Position numbers and translations under genes: made by a program | Notes under the pieces: model-generated | Database searches by the model: none | Told to the model about the DNA's origin: nothing | Seen by the model: the letters and a program-made list of their open reading frames with translations, nothing else | Source of the DNA: Raffaelea ambrosiae | Taxonomy: Eukaryota > Ascomycota > Sordariomycetes > Ophiostomatales > Ophiostomataceae | NCBI GenBank assembly: GCA_002778195.1 | Contig: PCDI01000011.1 | Location: 1,151,763 to 1,215,762 of the forward strand | Direction of reading: 5' to 3' | Length of the DNA: 64,000 nt | In this document: one piece after another, positions 12,076-23,382 of the stretch | How positions within the stretch are numbered: the stretch's first letter is position 1 | Layout of the letters: every line of letters starts with the position of its first letter

Positions 12076-13742
12076 CTGATCGGTCGAAAAGGCACCGTCC
12101 ATCATGAGATTCTGCGCCGCGTCGGCCGCAAACTTTTCCACATCAAAATCTGCATCATCCACGTGCTGCGGGGGCTCTGGTGCTAGGGCGGGAGCGGGAG
12201 CGGGGGCGGGGGCGGGAGCTGAGACAGGCATAGGTGCCGGCGCAACTACGGGCGCAGGAGCCGGAGCAAGAGCCGGAGCCGAAATCGGAGCCGTCGTCGC
12301 TGGCTGCGTGGTTGCTGACGGGTCGGCCGGGACAAGAGAGAACTGCATGTCTGTAAATCCTAAGTTGCCAGGATCCTCAGCACCCGTTGGCGATGGTCCT
12401 GTGAGATCGAAGAAGTCGTCCATGTTTATGTCGGCCGTGTTTCCTGCCGCAGGGGCTGCGGTTGCCGGGGCCGGAGCCGGGCCCGGAGCTTGTGACGGTG
12501 GCGCTACGGGAACGGGGACTGGGGTGTGAGTTACCCCCGCCGTGTTCCTGTTTGCCTGCGATGCCATGGCGGCTTGTTTCTTGGTCAGCACAGGAGATGT
12601 CTTCGTCGTGATGTGTGGCGACGGCGACTGTGAGGAAGTCAGCGATATGGGCTTGGAGGGTCCCCCAAGCGCTGCCACGGCCGTGAGAGTAGTCGGCGTC
12701 TGCGGCTGTGACGACGACGTCCGCGCCATTTTGGCGGGCGATGCAGCCGCCGACTTGACAAGAACAGGCGACGGTACTCGGCCCCCAGGTGGTGCCGCAC
12801 CGGCGGGCGAGCCAGTCGATCTGGAGGCGGCCGGTGAGACGGCCCTGTTGAGCACGGGGGAATTGGTCTTCTTGCCCGGAAGTTTCCCAGCTGCGGCAGT
12901 TGCGGCCTTCCCCAGCGTCGGCACGGGCTTTGTGACTGTCTGGGGCGACCGTGTTGGGGTCTCCCGCTTGATGGTCGGCTGTTTGCTTGCCGTAATCTGC
13001 GGGGACGGAGTGTGGGAGGCAACATTGGGAGAAGACGTTCCCAGTCCTGCAACAGCCGCAGAGGGCGCTGGTATTGCTGCCACCGCTGTTGTTGCAACCG
13101 GCGAGCCGGCGTCCATGTTAGGAAAGGGTGCCATCGTCGTAGCGGGTGGTGGTTCGGAGAAGGGAGCTGGGGCCATGCCGGGGACGGGGCCGGGGCCGGG
13201 ACCTGCAGCTGCCGTCATGGGGTGAGCGTCCTCCATTTCAACGTCCATAGGCGCTGGAGGAGCTTGCTGCACCACAGAGGCGGCGGCTGCGGCCTGTTCC
13301 TTCTTAACGACAGCAGCTGCTGCTGCCGCCTTCCGGGCTCGGACTTGCTCGAGATCGCGCAACAAAGTCGACTTGGCCCGGATCTGGTCCCCAGACAAGG
13401 TCAGTTTTTTTCTGGTATTTGATCCTTCCGGGAGCTCTGATAGCTAGTTTTAAAGGGGGACGCACAATATCGGCCTCGATGCTGTCAAGGATCGCGTTGA
13501 AGGCATTGTTCGAGTCGGAGATCTTCTGGGCACTCGAGAGTACCGCAGTTCTCCGCCCGTTCACGTTCTGGGCACGGATCGCCCTCCCCGTGCTCACGAG
13601 CTGTGCAAGGAGAGAAAGAACTGCTATCAGCAAAAAGAGCTAAGCAATTGACAAGAGGGAGCACCAACTAGGCAGCACATACGACGTCGTTAATGGTCTG
13701 TTGGAGCATATCGAGGGGGGTCGCTGGCCGCTGGCCCGCCAT
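11806..13742 (-). CDS. MED2: Probable Mediator subunit 2 (Med2-like), Q/P-rich
   Basis: Predicted RNA polymerase II Mediator tail subunit. Exons are 13742-13683, 13600-13466 and 13383-11806, giving 590 residues; both introns are 82 nt and joins preserve frame. Spliced N-terminus: MAGQRPATPLDMLQQTIND, then SSAQKISDSNNAFNAILDSI leading to EADIIRAKSTLLRDLEQVRA, a helical region resembling the fungal Med2 domain (yeast has a comparable short FxxILDxLE element). After about residue 90 the protein is Ala/Pro/Thr-rich and disordered, with a polyglutamine tract coded by a CTG run (12039-12074) and an acidic aromatic tail (DDLFGFDDGMDGLGDP, DIDNYFDN) like an activation domain. That layout, helix then Q-rich then acidic end, matches yeast Med2 and Candida TLO proteins. 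The homology is weak, so the name is tentative. The ATG sits in a perfect CCGCCATGGCGG context. Confidence 0.55.
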
Positions 13743-15240
13743 GGCGGCGATGGAGCCTTGCCGGCGCCGACAGGGAGAATTAGACAACTCGAGGCCTGGA
13801 CGGTGAGAGATGGACAGCGTAAGCCGCGGCGACCTGGAAGTCGCGCGTCTGCGGTTGCGTGGTTGCGTGGCTGCGTGGCTGCGTTCGCGGGCGCATCCAC
13901 GAGGCGGGTTGCCAAAAGGGACGTTCGATTTGCGCGCGTTGGCTGTTTGTAGACATGACGGAGTAGGAAAGCTTGGAGGCAGGGACCCCTGGGGCAGCTA
14001 GCCTTCCACCAATAACAGAGCAGCTACGCCCCCCACCCAGCCACGTTAGCGGACTGGTCCACTGTGTGGTCGACCCACGCAGATTAAGCGGCACACGTGA
14101 GCACTAACAGCACTTAACTATGAAGAGCCGTCATAACACTGATGAACTCCCTGCTGTTCTTCTAATGGGCTTCAGATCTAGGCAACTTGACTCCTATGTA
14201 CACTCCCGCTATTCAAACCACATTTACTTTCTTACATACCAGCCAGTAAGCTCCGGGACATACCCAAACATAGCTTGCAGCCGCTGAGACTCACGCGCAT
14301 GAGGACGGCAGAATCACCTTGCGCGTCTTGCAGCGGCATGGCAAGGCCCATAGCAGAATTGAACGGGCCAGAAGGAGACGTTTCAGCGCCGATGTCGTTC
14401 CGCGTCATTTTGGATGGGCAAGACAGTGCGATCAGGCCTGGATCACAGGGAAGCTAATAGAGAGGCCGGCATTGGCCACGGAGTCGTGGTTATCAAGGAC
14501 CAAACTGGATCCTGTTTGGGCGAAACGGCCAGACTGCAGGAACGTATCTGCAGAGGGTGCACGCATACTGACCCAGTTTGACTGGACGGACGACATCCAC
14601 ACCCGGCATAAAATGATATCACCGTTTGATACCTTGGTACCCTCCTCCTGGAGTCACACAAAAGCCTTCGCACCTTCTCCGTACAGTAAGCAGTAAGCCA
14701 TGTATTTGACCCGCATGGTGACTCTGCGAGAGAGCCAGGATATTCGCTTGGCAATGCTGGCACAGAACAGACGCATTGCGCCTCTGAGACAGGGCTAGTC
14801 TATCTTGGTGACGAGGCTGAGGGTCCCGTCAGCCACCGAGTTCCGTGTCCCAATCCCGGACAAGTCCTCGAAAAAATAACACGACGCGCGAGGGGGGCCA
14901 GCAACTCTAGGAGGCTCTATCCACGAGTAGACCACTTGCACTTTCTGATACGCTCCCGAATAGCACTAGGCATTCTGTTCTGGCTTGTTGTTTCCCACAG
15001 GAATGACACCCGCGAGATGGGTGCAGCACACAGCCGCTTTGCAATACCAATCAAACATGGAGCTGATAACCTCGCTGAGCTCGGAGGAGCTAGATTTGTC
15101 AATGTAGCTGGTGTCTGCTCACAGGCAGTCGTGACGGTCCTTTTGCGCCTGGATGCTGGTATCCCAGGTCTTTCTATAGCCTGCCATGCGCAAGGCAACT
15201 TTGATGTCCTGCCAGTCTTTATAGAGTCACCTCTTCCTCC

Positions 15241-15273
15241 TCCCACGTGTGAGACAGAGTCGCACACGTGGGA
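15241..15273. repeat. Perfect 11-bp inverted repeat with two E-box cores
   Basis: TCCCACGTGTG at 15241-15251 and its exact reverse complement CACACGTGGGA at 15263-15273 flank an 11-nt spacer. Each arm holds CACGTG, the core bound by bHLH factors such as Cbf1. It could act as a paired operator or form a hairpin. Confidence 0.6.
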
Positions 15274-17735
15274 ACATTGTTGCCATAGAACTCCTCCAGC
15301 GCAAGCGCCCGCGTAGATGAGCCTCATGGCGTGTTCTGTGTGGGGTATCGCGGACGAGAGATTTAAGACAGACCCACAATCAACCCACACACACTGCCTC
15401 GGCGCAAAGTCGAGAAATCATCAAAGGGGAAGCAATGACACTGATTAGCCCAGGCTTCCTGGTCATCTTCAGATGCGATCCCAAGTCGCTGTGAAGTCAA
15501 GTTCTTCGAGAGACTTGGCACGATGGTGTGATATGTGGGCCAAGAGACGCGGATGGACAGAGAATTGCCGTTGGTTCTGCTATGTCATAACTGGAGAAGA
15601 TCCACGCGGGTTGGACAGCACACTGTCTTCTGCGACAAGGACAAGCTTAGTCAAAGGGCGGCACACGCGTGTTGGGAGGCCGGTTTCACGTTGGCGGACC
15701 TTGGGATGAGGATGGCAAGCAAGGAAAGGTCGGTGCTTTGTGGGTGTTGGCCAAAACGGCGGGTAGGGGCAGTGGCCACGACAGTGGTCATACTATGCAA
15801 GATACGTGGTGACAGCTGTGGGTTTGGCGGGTTGCGGGTTTTCTCCTGCGTCTTTCCTATTTTTCTCTGTTTTACGGTGTAGTTACTTCGCATGCACTTA
15901 ATCATCTTATTTTAATCAATTATTTATTGCGTGCCCGCCGTTGGACGTCCCAAGAGACAGGGTCTCTGGCACGACGCGACAGGCGGTCTGGGTTGCATGC
16001 ATCCTCATAGCTGCTGCATTGGTGCATACGAGTCGGCGGGCGACATGTGGCGTGGGTGGGCGACCGTTTGAACGGTCGGGTCCAGGGGGGTGGTAGTGGT
16101 GGCAGTAGCGGTTGCGCCAACCACAGCAGCAGACAGGTGGGGCAGCCCGGTCAGCAGCCAACGAGGGCAGCGAAGGCAGACCAGGAGAAACAAAAAAAAA
16201 AAAGAAAAAGACTGACGGAATTAAAACAAAAGCAAAATAAAATGGGGAAAAGCACAGGAAAGAGGGGCCTGTCAAGGCTGCCCGTGGGCAGACCAGAGCA
16301 GAAATCGCAGGAAGTCATGGTAAGCCTCTAAAAGAAGGACACCACAGAAAATGGCCACGCAGCAGCAGCGCACAACTGACCCCGTGGACGTGCCTGTGTT
16401 GTCTCTTGTCGTCTGCTCCGTCTCCCCTGCTGCCCCGTCTGGTCTGTCTGTCCCATCTCTCCCTATCTATCTCTACCTCTATTTACCGTGCATGTGCTGT
16501 CCTGTCCCAGGGCCACCTAGCTCTTCTAGCTACCTGGCTATTTCTTCAACGGTTTTCCCACCAGCCTCAACGCCACTAAAGCCCCACTAGCCCGCCCGTC
16601 CTTATTCCTCTTTCCAACGCTTTCCTGCGCTCCCAAATTGCTGTCACCCGCGCTAAGTCACCCTCACGCCGCGCTAGCTCACTCGTCCCGTCCAACTCGA
16701 CCGCCTCTGACCCAGAAAAAAACGACCAGAAATTGGCCCCTAGGCAGCAGAACAGGCACAGACACTTCCAGGACACCGAGGGCACCAAAGACACCACGAG
16801 GCCACCCTGCCAACGTCCACGCCAAAGCCCTTTCCCCTCGCTCCTTCCTCCGCAGGGCTGCCTTTCTTTCCTATCCACCTGCCATGCGTTCTTCTGTTAT
16901 AAGAATTTAAATTCACCAAAAATTTCCTCGTCTCTCCTCTGCTTCTTTTTTTTCCCCTTCCCTTCTTCCCCNCCCTTTCCTTATTTTTTTTTTTTCCTTT
17001 CTTCCTCGTCTTCTTTTTTCCGTCTCCTCTTTCTCTCGTCTTCCTTCCTTTCTTCTTCTTCCCCTCCCGTATCAGAACATCTCATCGTCTTTCCTCTTTC
17101 GCATTGCGGGCTGCTGCTTCTCGGGGTCCCTTTCCTGCGGACTTGCTCTCCTTTGTGTCTTATTTTCCTTTTCACGGCTTTCCCACCTGTCCTCCTTATT
17201 TTTCTCCTTTTCTCCTCCTTCTGCTCCTTGCATAGTAGTCTCCTGTCCGCCTCGCCCTAGTCCTACTCGTCTCTTTCTTGGGCCGGCCTGCTTCCCAGCT
17301 TTGCACACCTTGCACGCCTCGCGTCTCGCAAGCTTCGCAAGCTCCCCAACCCTGACAATCCTCCCCTCATCTCCACCCTTTGTTCCTTGCCTCCTCTCCC
17401 GCCTTCTCCTTCCGTACATTCTCACTCTGACTACTTTCTCCTTGCCCCTCCTATCTTTTTTTTCATCTACTTCTCTCTCGTCACTGTCTCGTCCTTGCTT
17501 TATCGGCGTCGGCGTTCCCTCTCATCTCCGGTCCAGTGTCGTGATACCTCTCTCCTTTTGGGCCTTGTCTGCAGACTGTCTTCTCTTTCTGTGCGCTCGT
17601 CATCTTGCCTTCCGTCTCTCTTCTCTTGGCTCGCTCTACCCTGTACTCTGTGTGCGTTGCTCTGCTCTCAACACGTGTTCTACCTACTCTCTGTTCGCGT
17701 GGCCTGTTAAGACCAGCTTCCATCGAGCCTCCTCT

Positions 17736-17958
17736 GTAAGTCGCACAAGCAGCTTCTTCCTCTTTCCCTGGCTTTCTGTCTTTGTGCTCCCCAGCTTCCC
17801 TCCCCCCTTCTTCCCGTCAACTCTGGTACGCGTCTCCACCCGTGCCCGCGTGCGTCGGGAGATGCTCGCTCCTATCGGGTGTGCGCTCAGGCAATCTTGA
17901 CTGCTTCCTAATTTGACCGACCTCGCACTCTCTTGACCTTTGTTTGTCTGACATACAG
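17736..17958 (+). other. Possible 5' UTR intron of PUB1
   Basis: A GTAAGT donor (about 17735) and a TACAG acceptor preceded by CTGAC (ending about 17959) bracket a pyrimidine-rich segment in the leader, 300-500 nt before the PUB1 start. This is a prediction from splice signals only. Confidence 0.3.
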
Positions 17959-18253
17959 CACAGGCTTTCTTCCAAAGTATCCGCACGTCTTCTCTTTGCT
18001 TAATCTCACCTCACATTATTTTTCGCTTCGGATTGAACTTTGGCAGCTCTTATCGCATCTTACGAATTTACGAACGACTTTTCTCAAGTTTCTTCTTTGT
18101 TCGCCAGTCTCATAAAACTTGCTTATCGCGAGCTCGGCTAGTTATCAAAGCTTCGATTCACACTCTCCAACCAACATCGCCACACCTGTCCTCCCCACCG
18201 CAACTACTACTCCTGCCAAGCTTAGCTTCCACGTCTCATCACCAGCTTCTACA

Positions 18254-19843
18254 ATGGCAGAAACAGGTCCCGCCTCGTCTAACGCCAACCTCCCCCAGTC
18301 TCAGCCCAACTCTGGCGCTCCGGTCTTCGACAATAACCAGAATGGCCAGTCGAACCAGGCGCATATGCCGCCTCCTCCTCTCCACATCCCCCAGAACACG
18401 AACCCCATCCCGACCGCCATTACGTCGCCTATGGGAGGTGATAAGAACATGATGTCGCCCACCAGTGCTGGGGGATTCGCTCGGCGCTCTGCACCCGAGC
18501 CTAACAAGCGCGCCTTGTATGTCGGCGGCCTGGACCAGCGCGTGACCGAGGATGTCTTGCGCCAGATCTTTGAAACCACTGGCCATGTCCAGAACGTCAA
18601 GATCATCCCTGATAAAAATGTATGCCACAAGCTTCGTCTACCGCTGCAGAAACAGCAGGCTAGAGAACAAACTCTCCTACCTCTCGAAATACAACGGAAG
18701 AACTGAGCTGACCACGCAGGCCAAGGGCTACAACTACGGGTTTGTCGAGTACGATGACCCTGGCGCAGCTGAGCGCGCCATGCAAACCCTCAATGGCCGT
18801 CGCGTTCACCAATCGGTATGACACTATGATTTTAGCCATGCTCCCCCCTCCCCCCGATACGGGGGCTGGATAACCAGGACGATAAACTAATAGGTACCGT
18901 ATGAAGGAAATTCGAGTCAACTGGGCATATCAGTCCACGACCCCGAACAAAGAGGATACCTCCGGCCACTTCCACATATTTGTGGGTGACCTGTCCAACG
19001 AGGTCAACGACGATATTCTCATGGGGGCCTTTTCGACCTTTGGCTCTGTGTCCGAGGCCCGCGTCATGTGGGACATGAAGACTGGCCGTTCGCGTGGTTA
19101 TGGCTTTGTTGCGTTCCGCGACCGCCCCGATGCCGAGAAGGCTCTGAGCACCATGGACGGTGAGTGGCTGGGTTCACGCGCTATCCGCTGCAACTGGGCG
19201 AACCAGAAGGGCCAGCCTTCCATGGCCCAGCAGCAGGCCATGCAGCAGATGGGCATGACACCGACCACGCCTTTTGGACACCACCACTTCCCGACCCACG
19301 GCGTGCACAGCTACGATATGGTTGTGAACCAGACTCCGGTCTGGCAGACCACGTGCTACGTTGGTAACCTGACTCCTTACACGACCCAGAACGACCTGGT
19401 GCCTCTGTTCCAGAACTTCGGCTATGTGGCGGAGTCTCGTTTCCAGTCGGACCGTGGTTTCGCCTTCATCAAGATGGACACGCACGAGAATGCAGCTATG
19501 GCCATCTGCCAGCTGAACGGGTACAATGTCAACGGACGCCCGTTGAAGTGCAGCGTATGTTTTCACCTCTCTACCTCGTAGTCGCCTTATTGTTTCCGGA
19601 AGTTACTCCTCTTCCTAGCTTGCTTCCAGGTTACTTCCTTACCATGCACATTTGACCAAGTAACAAGCTGACCTTTCTTCTTTCCATTTTCAGTGGGGCA
19701 AGGACAAAGCACCCAATGCCCAGGGCTTCGATCCTTCGCAGCAGTCTTACAGCCCCCAGAGCGCCCAGGGCGCTGGTCCCTATCCTGGCACCCCGACCGG
19801 CTACTTTCCCCAGTACGGAGGTATGCGCCACGGACGCCAGTAG
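18254..19843 (+). CDS. PUB1: PUB1/TIA-1-like three-RRM RNA-binding protein
   Basis: Poly(A)/poly(U)-binding regulator of mRNA stability and stress granules, shuttling between nucleus and cytoplasm. Exons are 18254-18619, 18720-18815, 18907-19554 and 19694-19843 (419 residues). RRM1 covers about residues 87-163 (RNP2 LYVGGL, RNP1-like NYGFVEYD), RRM2 about 176-253 (HIFVGDLS, RGYGFVAF) and RRM3 about 302-372 (CYVGNLTP, RGFAFIKM). The N-terminus is Q/N/P-rich, and the C-terminus is short and ends in QYGGMRHGRQ. Joins give NGRRVHQS-EIRVNWAYQ and PLKCS-WGKDKAP, both conserved in fungal Pub1. Exon 3 begins after an unusual AAG acceptor: a TAG 13 nt upstream would shift the frame and overlaps the branch-like ACTAAT. 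Start ATG 18254 is chosen over an upstream in-frame codon because the longer reading lacks an ATG. Confidence 0.94.
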
Positions 19844-22800
19844 ATGGAAGCCAAGAAGTGGGGCTGTCCTACGGATGGGTTGAGGATGGACGACCGGTTG
19901 CGTGCCTGCCATGGAGAAAGATAAAGGCGGAAGACACTGCCATGTCTGATGGTGGTTAGTTGCGCCATCCCTTGTTGGTGCCTTGCATTGGCAGGGATGG
20001 CAACGGCGGAGACACCAGCTACACATGCTCGAGCGTCGACATCTCCCCTAAAATTGAAAAAAAAAGACAACGATTCCTGCCACGGGTTTCTCTCAACAGC
20101 AGCGATGATTTCAGCAGGCTTGCTTTTCGTGGTTGTGGACACACACACACACACATCTTGCGATCGTTTCCAAATGAGTTGGTTTTTAATGCGTTAAATG
20201 ACCAGTTTGTCGAGCTACTTTCTCTCTTTCTCTTTCCCTTTATCTTTCTCTCCGTCATTTCACGATTGGGTTGTCGTTTATGGGATTAAGGCCAAAAAAA
20301 CGGAGTAATTTCTGTCTTATCCCGTTTTATATTTCTTATATTTTTCTTTGATCTCCGGCCGTGTGTTCTTTTGCTGTGTTCTGACCAGTTTCTTTCTTTT
20401 CTTCTGCTTCTGATTTATGTGTCTTTCTGTTGTCTTCATGTCTTTCTGTTGCCTCTCACTACTTTTATCTTCTTCGATTGTGTTTTGTCTCGCGCCAGCG
20501 AACCGAACAGCCAAGGGTATCTTCTTTCGTTTACTTGCTGTCTCTATCCTTGTTTCTATCCTTGATTCATTTTATCCTTTGTTTAGCTGCTGCGCTTACT
20601 CTCCAACTTTCCAAACCATGTTCAAAAGAATGATGGCGGCCAATTGATCTTACAGTGGGTATGCTAAGAGGAAAGAGAAAGAGCAGATCTCTGTTGGTTC
20701 TTCTCGTCCTGCTATCTCTGCCTATCTCTGCTATTACACTACCACCCCCCCCCCTTGGCGCCCTCAGTGTCTCGTTTATTTGTGCGCTTCTGTGTCTCTA
20801 CCCCCTCTCACGTCGGTCTTCTCTGTCAGTTCTTATTATGTCCCCCCCCCCACACACACCATGTGCGACGACCAGTTTGCTCCATTCCTAACCCTTTCAT
20901 CTGTTGAGTTATGGGCTGTCTTTCCATTACGAGTATGATGACGAATCTGGGGTTCTTTTTTATTTTTTATTCTTTCTATCTCCGTGTTCCGCTTCTTTGT
21001 TCGGACAGGGGGGGGTTCTTTTTTAATGCTGCATAAAAGTTTGCCTTGCTCGTTCGCACGCTTTTTCTGTGTTTTGATCTCTGTTCTCTAATTTCTGCCG
21101 TCTCTTTCTCAATTTGCCCTACTACAAGATACCATGTTTGTTCACGCAAGGCTTTTCAGTTTTGCTATTCTCCTATTATGTGTTGACTTCGTCTCCTCAG
21201 TTGACGACGCAGTGGATCTGTGGTGGCCTATTTTTGTTTTCTTCTATTTCTCTCTAATTCCCAAACCGAGAGAGAGAGAGCCATGGGTTGTTTGGAGGGG
21301 TGGGCATTAATCAAGATTGGCAGGCCGAGGAGCCTTCACGTAAGTGTGCTGGCTCGGTCGGCACAACAGTGTACGAGTATGACAAAGGTGCGGTATCTCC
21401 CAGAAGCTGACTCGCCTGGGCTGGTGCTTGCCGGGGTTTCTTTTGTCTAATCTTGTGGCAGAAGATAGGCGGAATTCAGATCTATAGAGAAGGCAGGATA
21501 ATAGGGAAGGATATCTATCGCCCAGGGGGTATATCGTCAACTCCCAACTGAGACAAAGGTCCCCTTATCTTTGCCTGCTGTTAATATAACCAGATCGCAT
21601 CTTCTTTTGCGCTGCGTGCGTTGCGTGTCCTGCTGAAAAAAGACGACAGGATGTTGGCATGAGCAATGCCAGCATAGGGTCGCTACAGGTTGCCAGACAA
21701 ACTGGAGCTTGGGCATCAAGACAGATAAAGAAGGGGGAATTGGCCCCCGTCACTCTTGTCGTTTTGTCATTTTTTGTCACAGCGACAGTGGTTCTCATTG
21801 GCCAGAGGGAGAGTACGGCGGCTAAAACGCGTCCGTCGACGTTCTTTCTCATCGGGGGTAAAATCCTGAACGGAGACTCAGAAACGAGTGAAAGTAAAGG
21901 ACCAGTAAAAAAAGGACAAAACCAGGACCAGAAAACCAGCAGACAGGAAAATATGACGTCTATTTGGGTTGACAAAAAGGAGGCTATTATGTATGGTGCA
22001 TGCTGTTCACGCTGCGCCTGCTGTCTGGAACTGCGGTCAGAGGGCCGCTTTCACTGGGCTAGGAATGCCCCAAAATTCCTCGTCTGCTGTGTCAATTGGG
22101 CGGTGGTTCGTTTTCCCTGTCTTTAGTCGATTTCTGCCCATTCTGTCGACTCTAAGCGTAGGCACAACTGTGGCACGTTTGCTGCGGGGAGTGGTAGGAC
22201 TCTACTAGCTAACTACACCGTATAACTTTGCAGTCATAGCTGCTCTCCACAGCTCCTTCCCTTTCCTGCACTGCGCCTGCCATCTGTGGCGGTCTCTGGC
22301 GTGGTCGGCCGGATGCAGATGTTCGCTCCTGCCTTTTCTCACCACGTCTGCAGAGACCCAGTGTGCGCCCACCCTGCGCGAGCCAACAGCAGGACCCCGT
22401 ATTATTCCTGGGCAGCATCCTTCCCCTCCCCTCGTTTCTCCCTCAGAATTAAATAAAATAGCAAAAAAAGGCGAAAAAGACACCCCGACCTCCCCCCCCC
22501 CCCCCAACCAACCACGAACTTCAAGCAGGGCAGCAACCACCGCCTCGAGAAGACGAGCGACCCAGGCTGTTTTCCTGCGCTCTGCAAACGTCGTCGCCGG
22601 CCCATCTCGCGCTTTTTGGCGCCCTGTTTCACTGCTGCTCTTCCCCTCCCGCGGGCAACTGCCGCTGCTGCTGTGTCGCTACTGCTTTGTCGCTGCTGCT
22701 TTGTCGCTGCTGCTCCACACTAGCCTGTCTCTTTTCCGACTCCTGGCGCAGCTTTGGCGGAGACAGTCAGCTCCCCCTCTTTCTCTCCTTTCCTCACTTC

Positions 22801-22873
22801 TCGCCAGCAGCCATCCATCGAGGACCAGAGTCCAGCTTTCTGCCAGCTGCTGCGGCCACAGCTTCCGCTTTAG

Positions 22874-22904
<31 letters not shown>

Positions 22905-23382
22905 TTTTTTCCCTGCCTTTTTCCTGCCCCTGGTCGTCGCCTCCCAAAACAAATCCAGCCGCAGCCCGCATCGAATCCGCCGATCTGATTGTGCTGTCTC
23001 ACTGCCTTTTCTTTGTTCTCTCCTCCCTTCCACTGCCTTTCCGCCCGACCGCCCCCGTGGGCCTGCCACCGACGACTCCCACACCTTCCCACCGACTGCC
23101 TTCTCCTCGACGTCCTCCCGCTAATCGAAGTTCGCTCATTCCACAAAACCACAGCCCCCCTCCTTCCAGCTGTGCGTTTTCTCATCACCGCGGCCGCCGT
23201 CGACGAGACGACGAGACGTCGACGCCCACAGCCCATCGCCGACGCCGCCCGCTGACGACAGTCGCTGCCGACGTCTGCGCGTTGCTCGGCCGTCCTCAAA
23301 CCCGCCCGCGCGTGCCCGACCGCCACCGGCGTCCCCCACGCATCCCCGCCATCGCCAACCCCCCCTCCGCACACACGCAGCC
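19844..23382. other. 3.5-kb spacer: PUB1 3' region and YAK1 upstream region
   Basis: No gene recognised. Early part is the PUB1 3' UTR. Later part is the YAK1 promoter and leader, with a C run at 22491-22505, a CT dinucleotide run at about 22876-22900, and GC-rich sequence just before the YAK1 ATG. One TACGAGTA occurs at 21372. A long minus-strand open frame across 22.7-24.3 kb is a shadow of the GC-rich YAK1 first exon. Confidence 0.5.

Larger units (their letters stand above)
13743..18253. other. Divergent 4.5-kb region, MED2 / PUB1
   Basis: No supportable protein gene. It contains a CACGTG at 14094-14099, an inverted repeat with two CACGTG cores (15241-15273), an AT-rich patch near 15890-15930, one N at 16972, and from about 16900 to 17950 a strongly pyrimidine-rich plus strand that I take to be the PUB1 promoter and long 5' leader. 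ORFs at 14.3-15.9 kb occur on both strands and show no recognisable family. Confidence 0.5.

Noticed and set aside
14917..15390. Overlapping frames on both strands in the MED2/PUB1 spacer
   Set aside because: No family motif or splice support, and they contain the inverted repeat at 15241.
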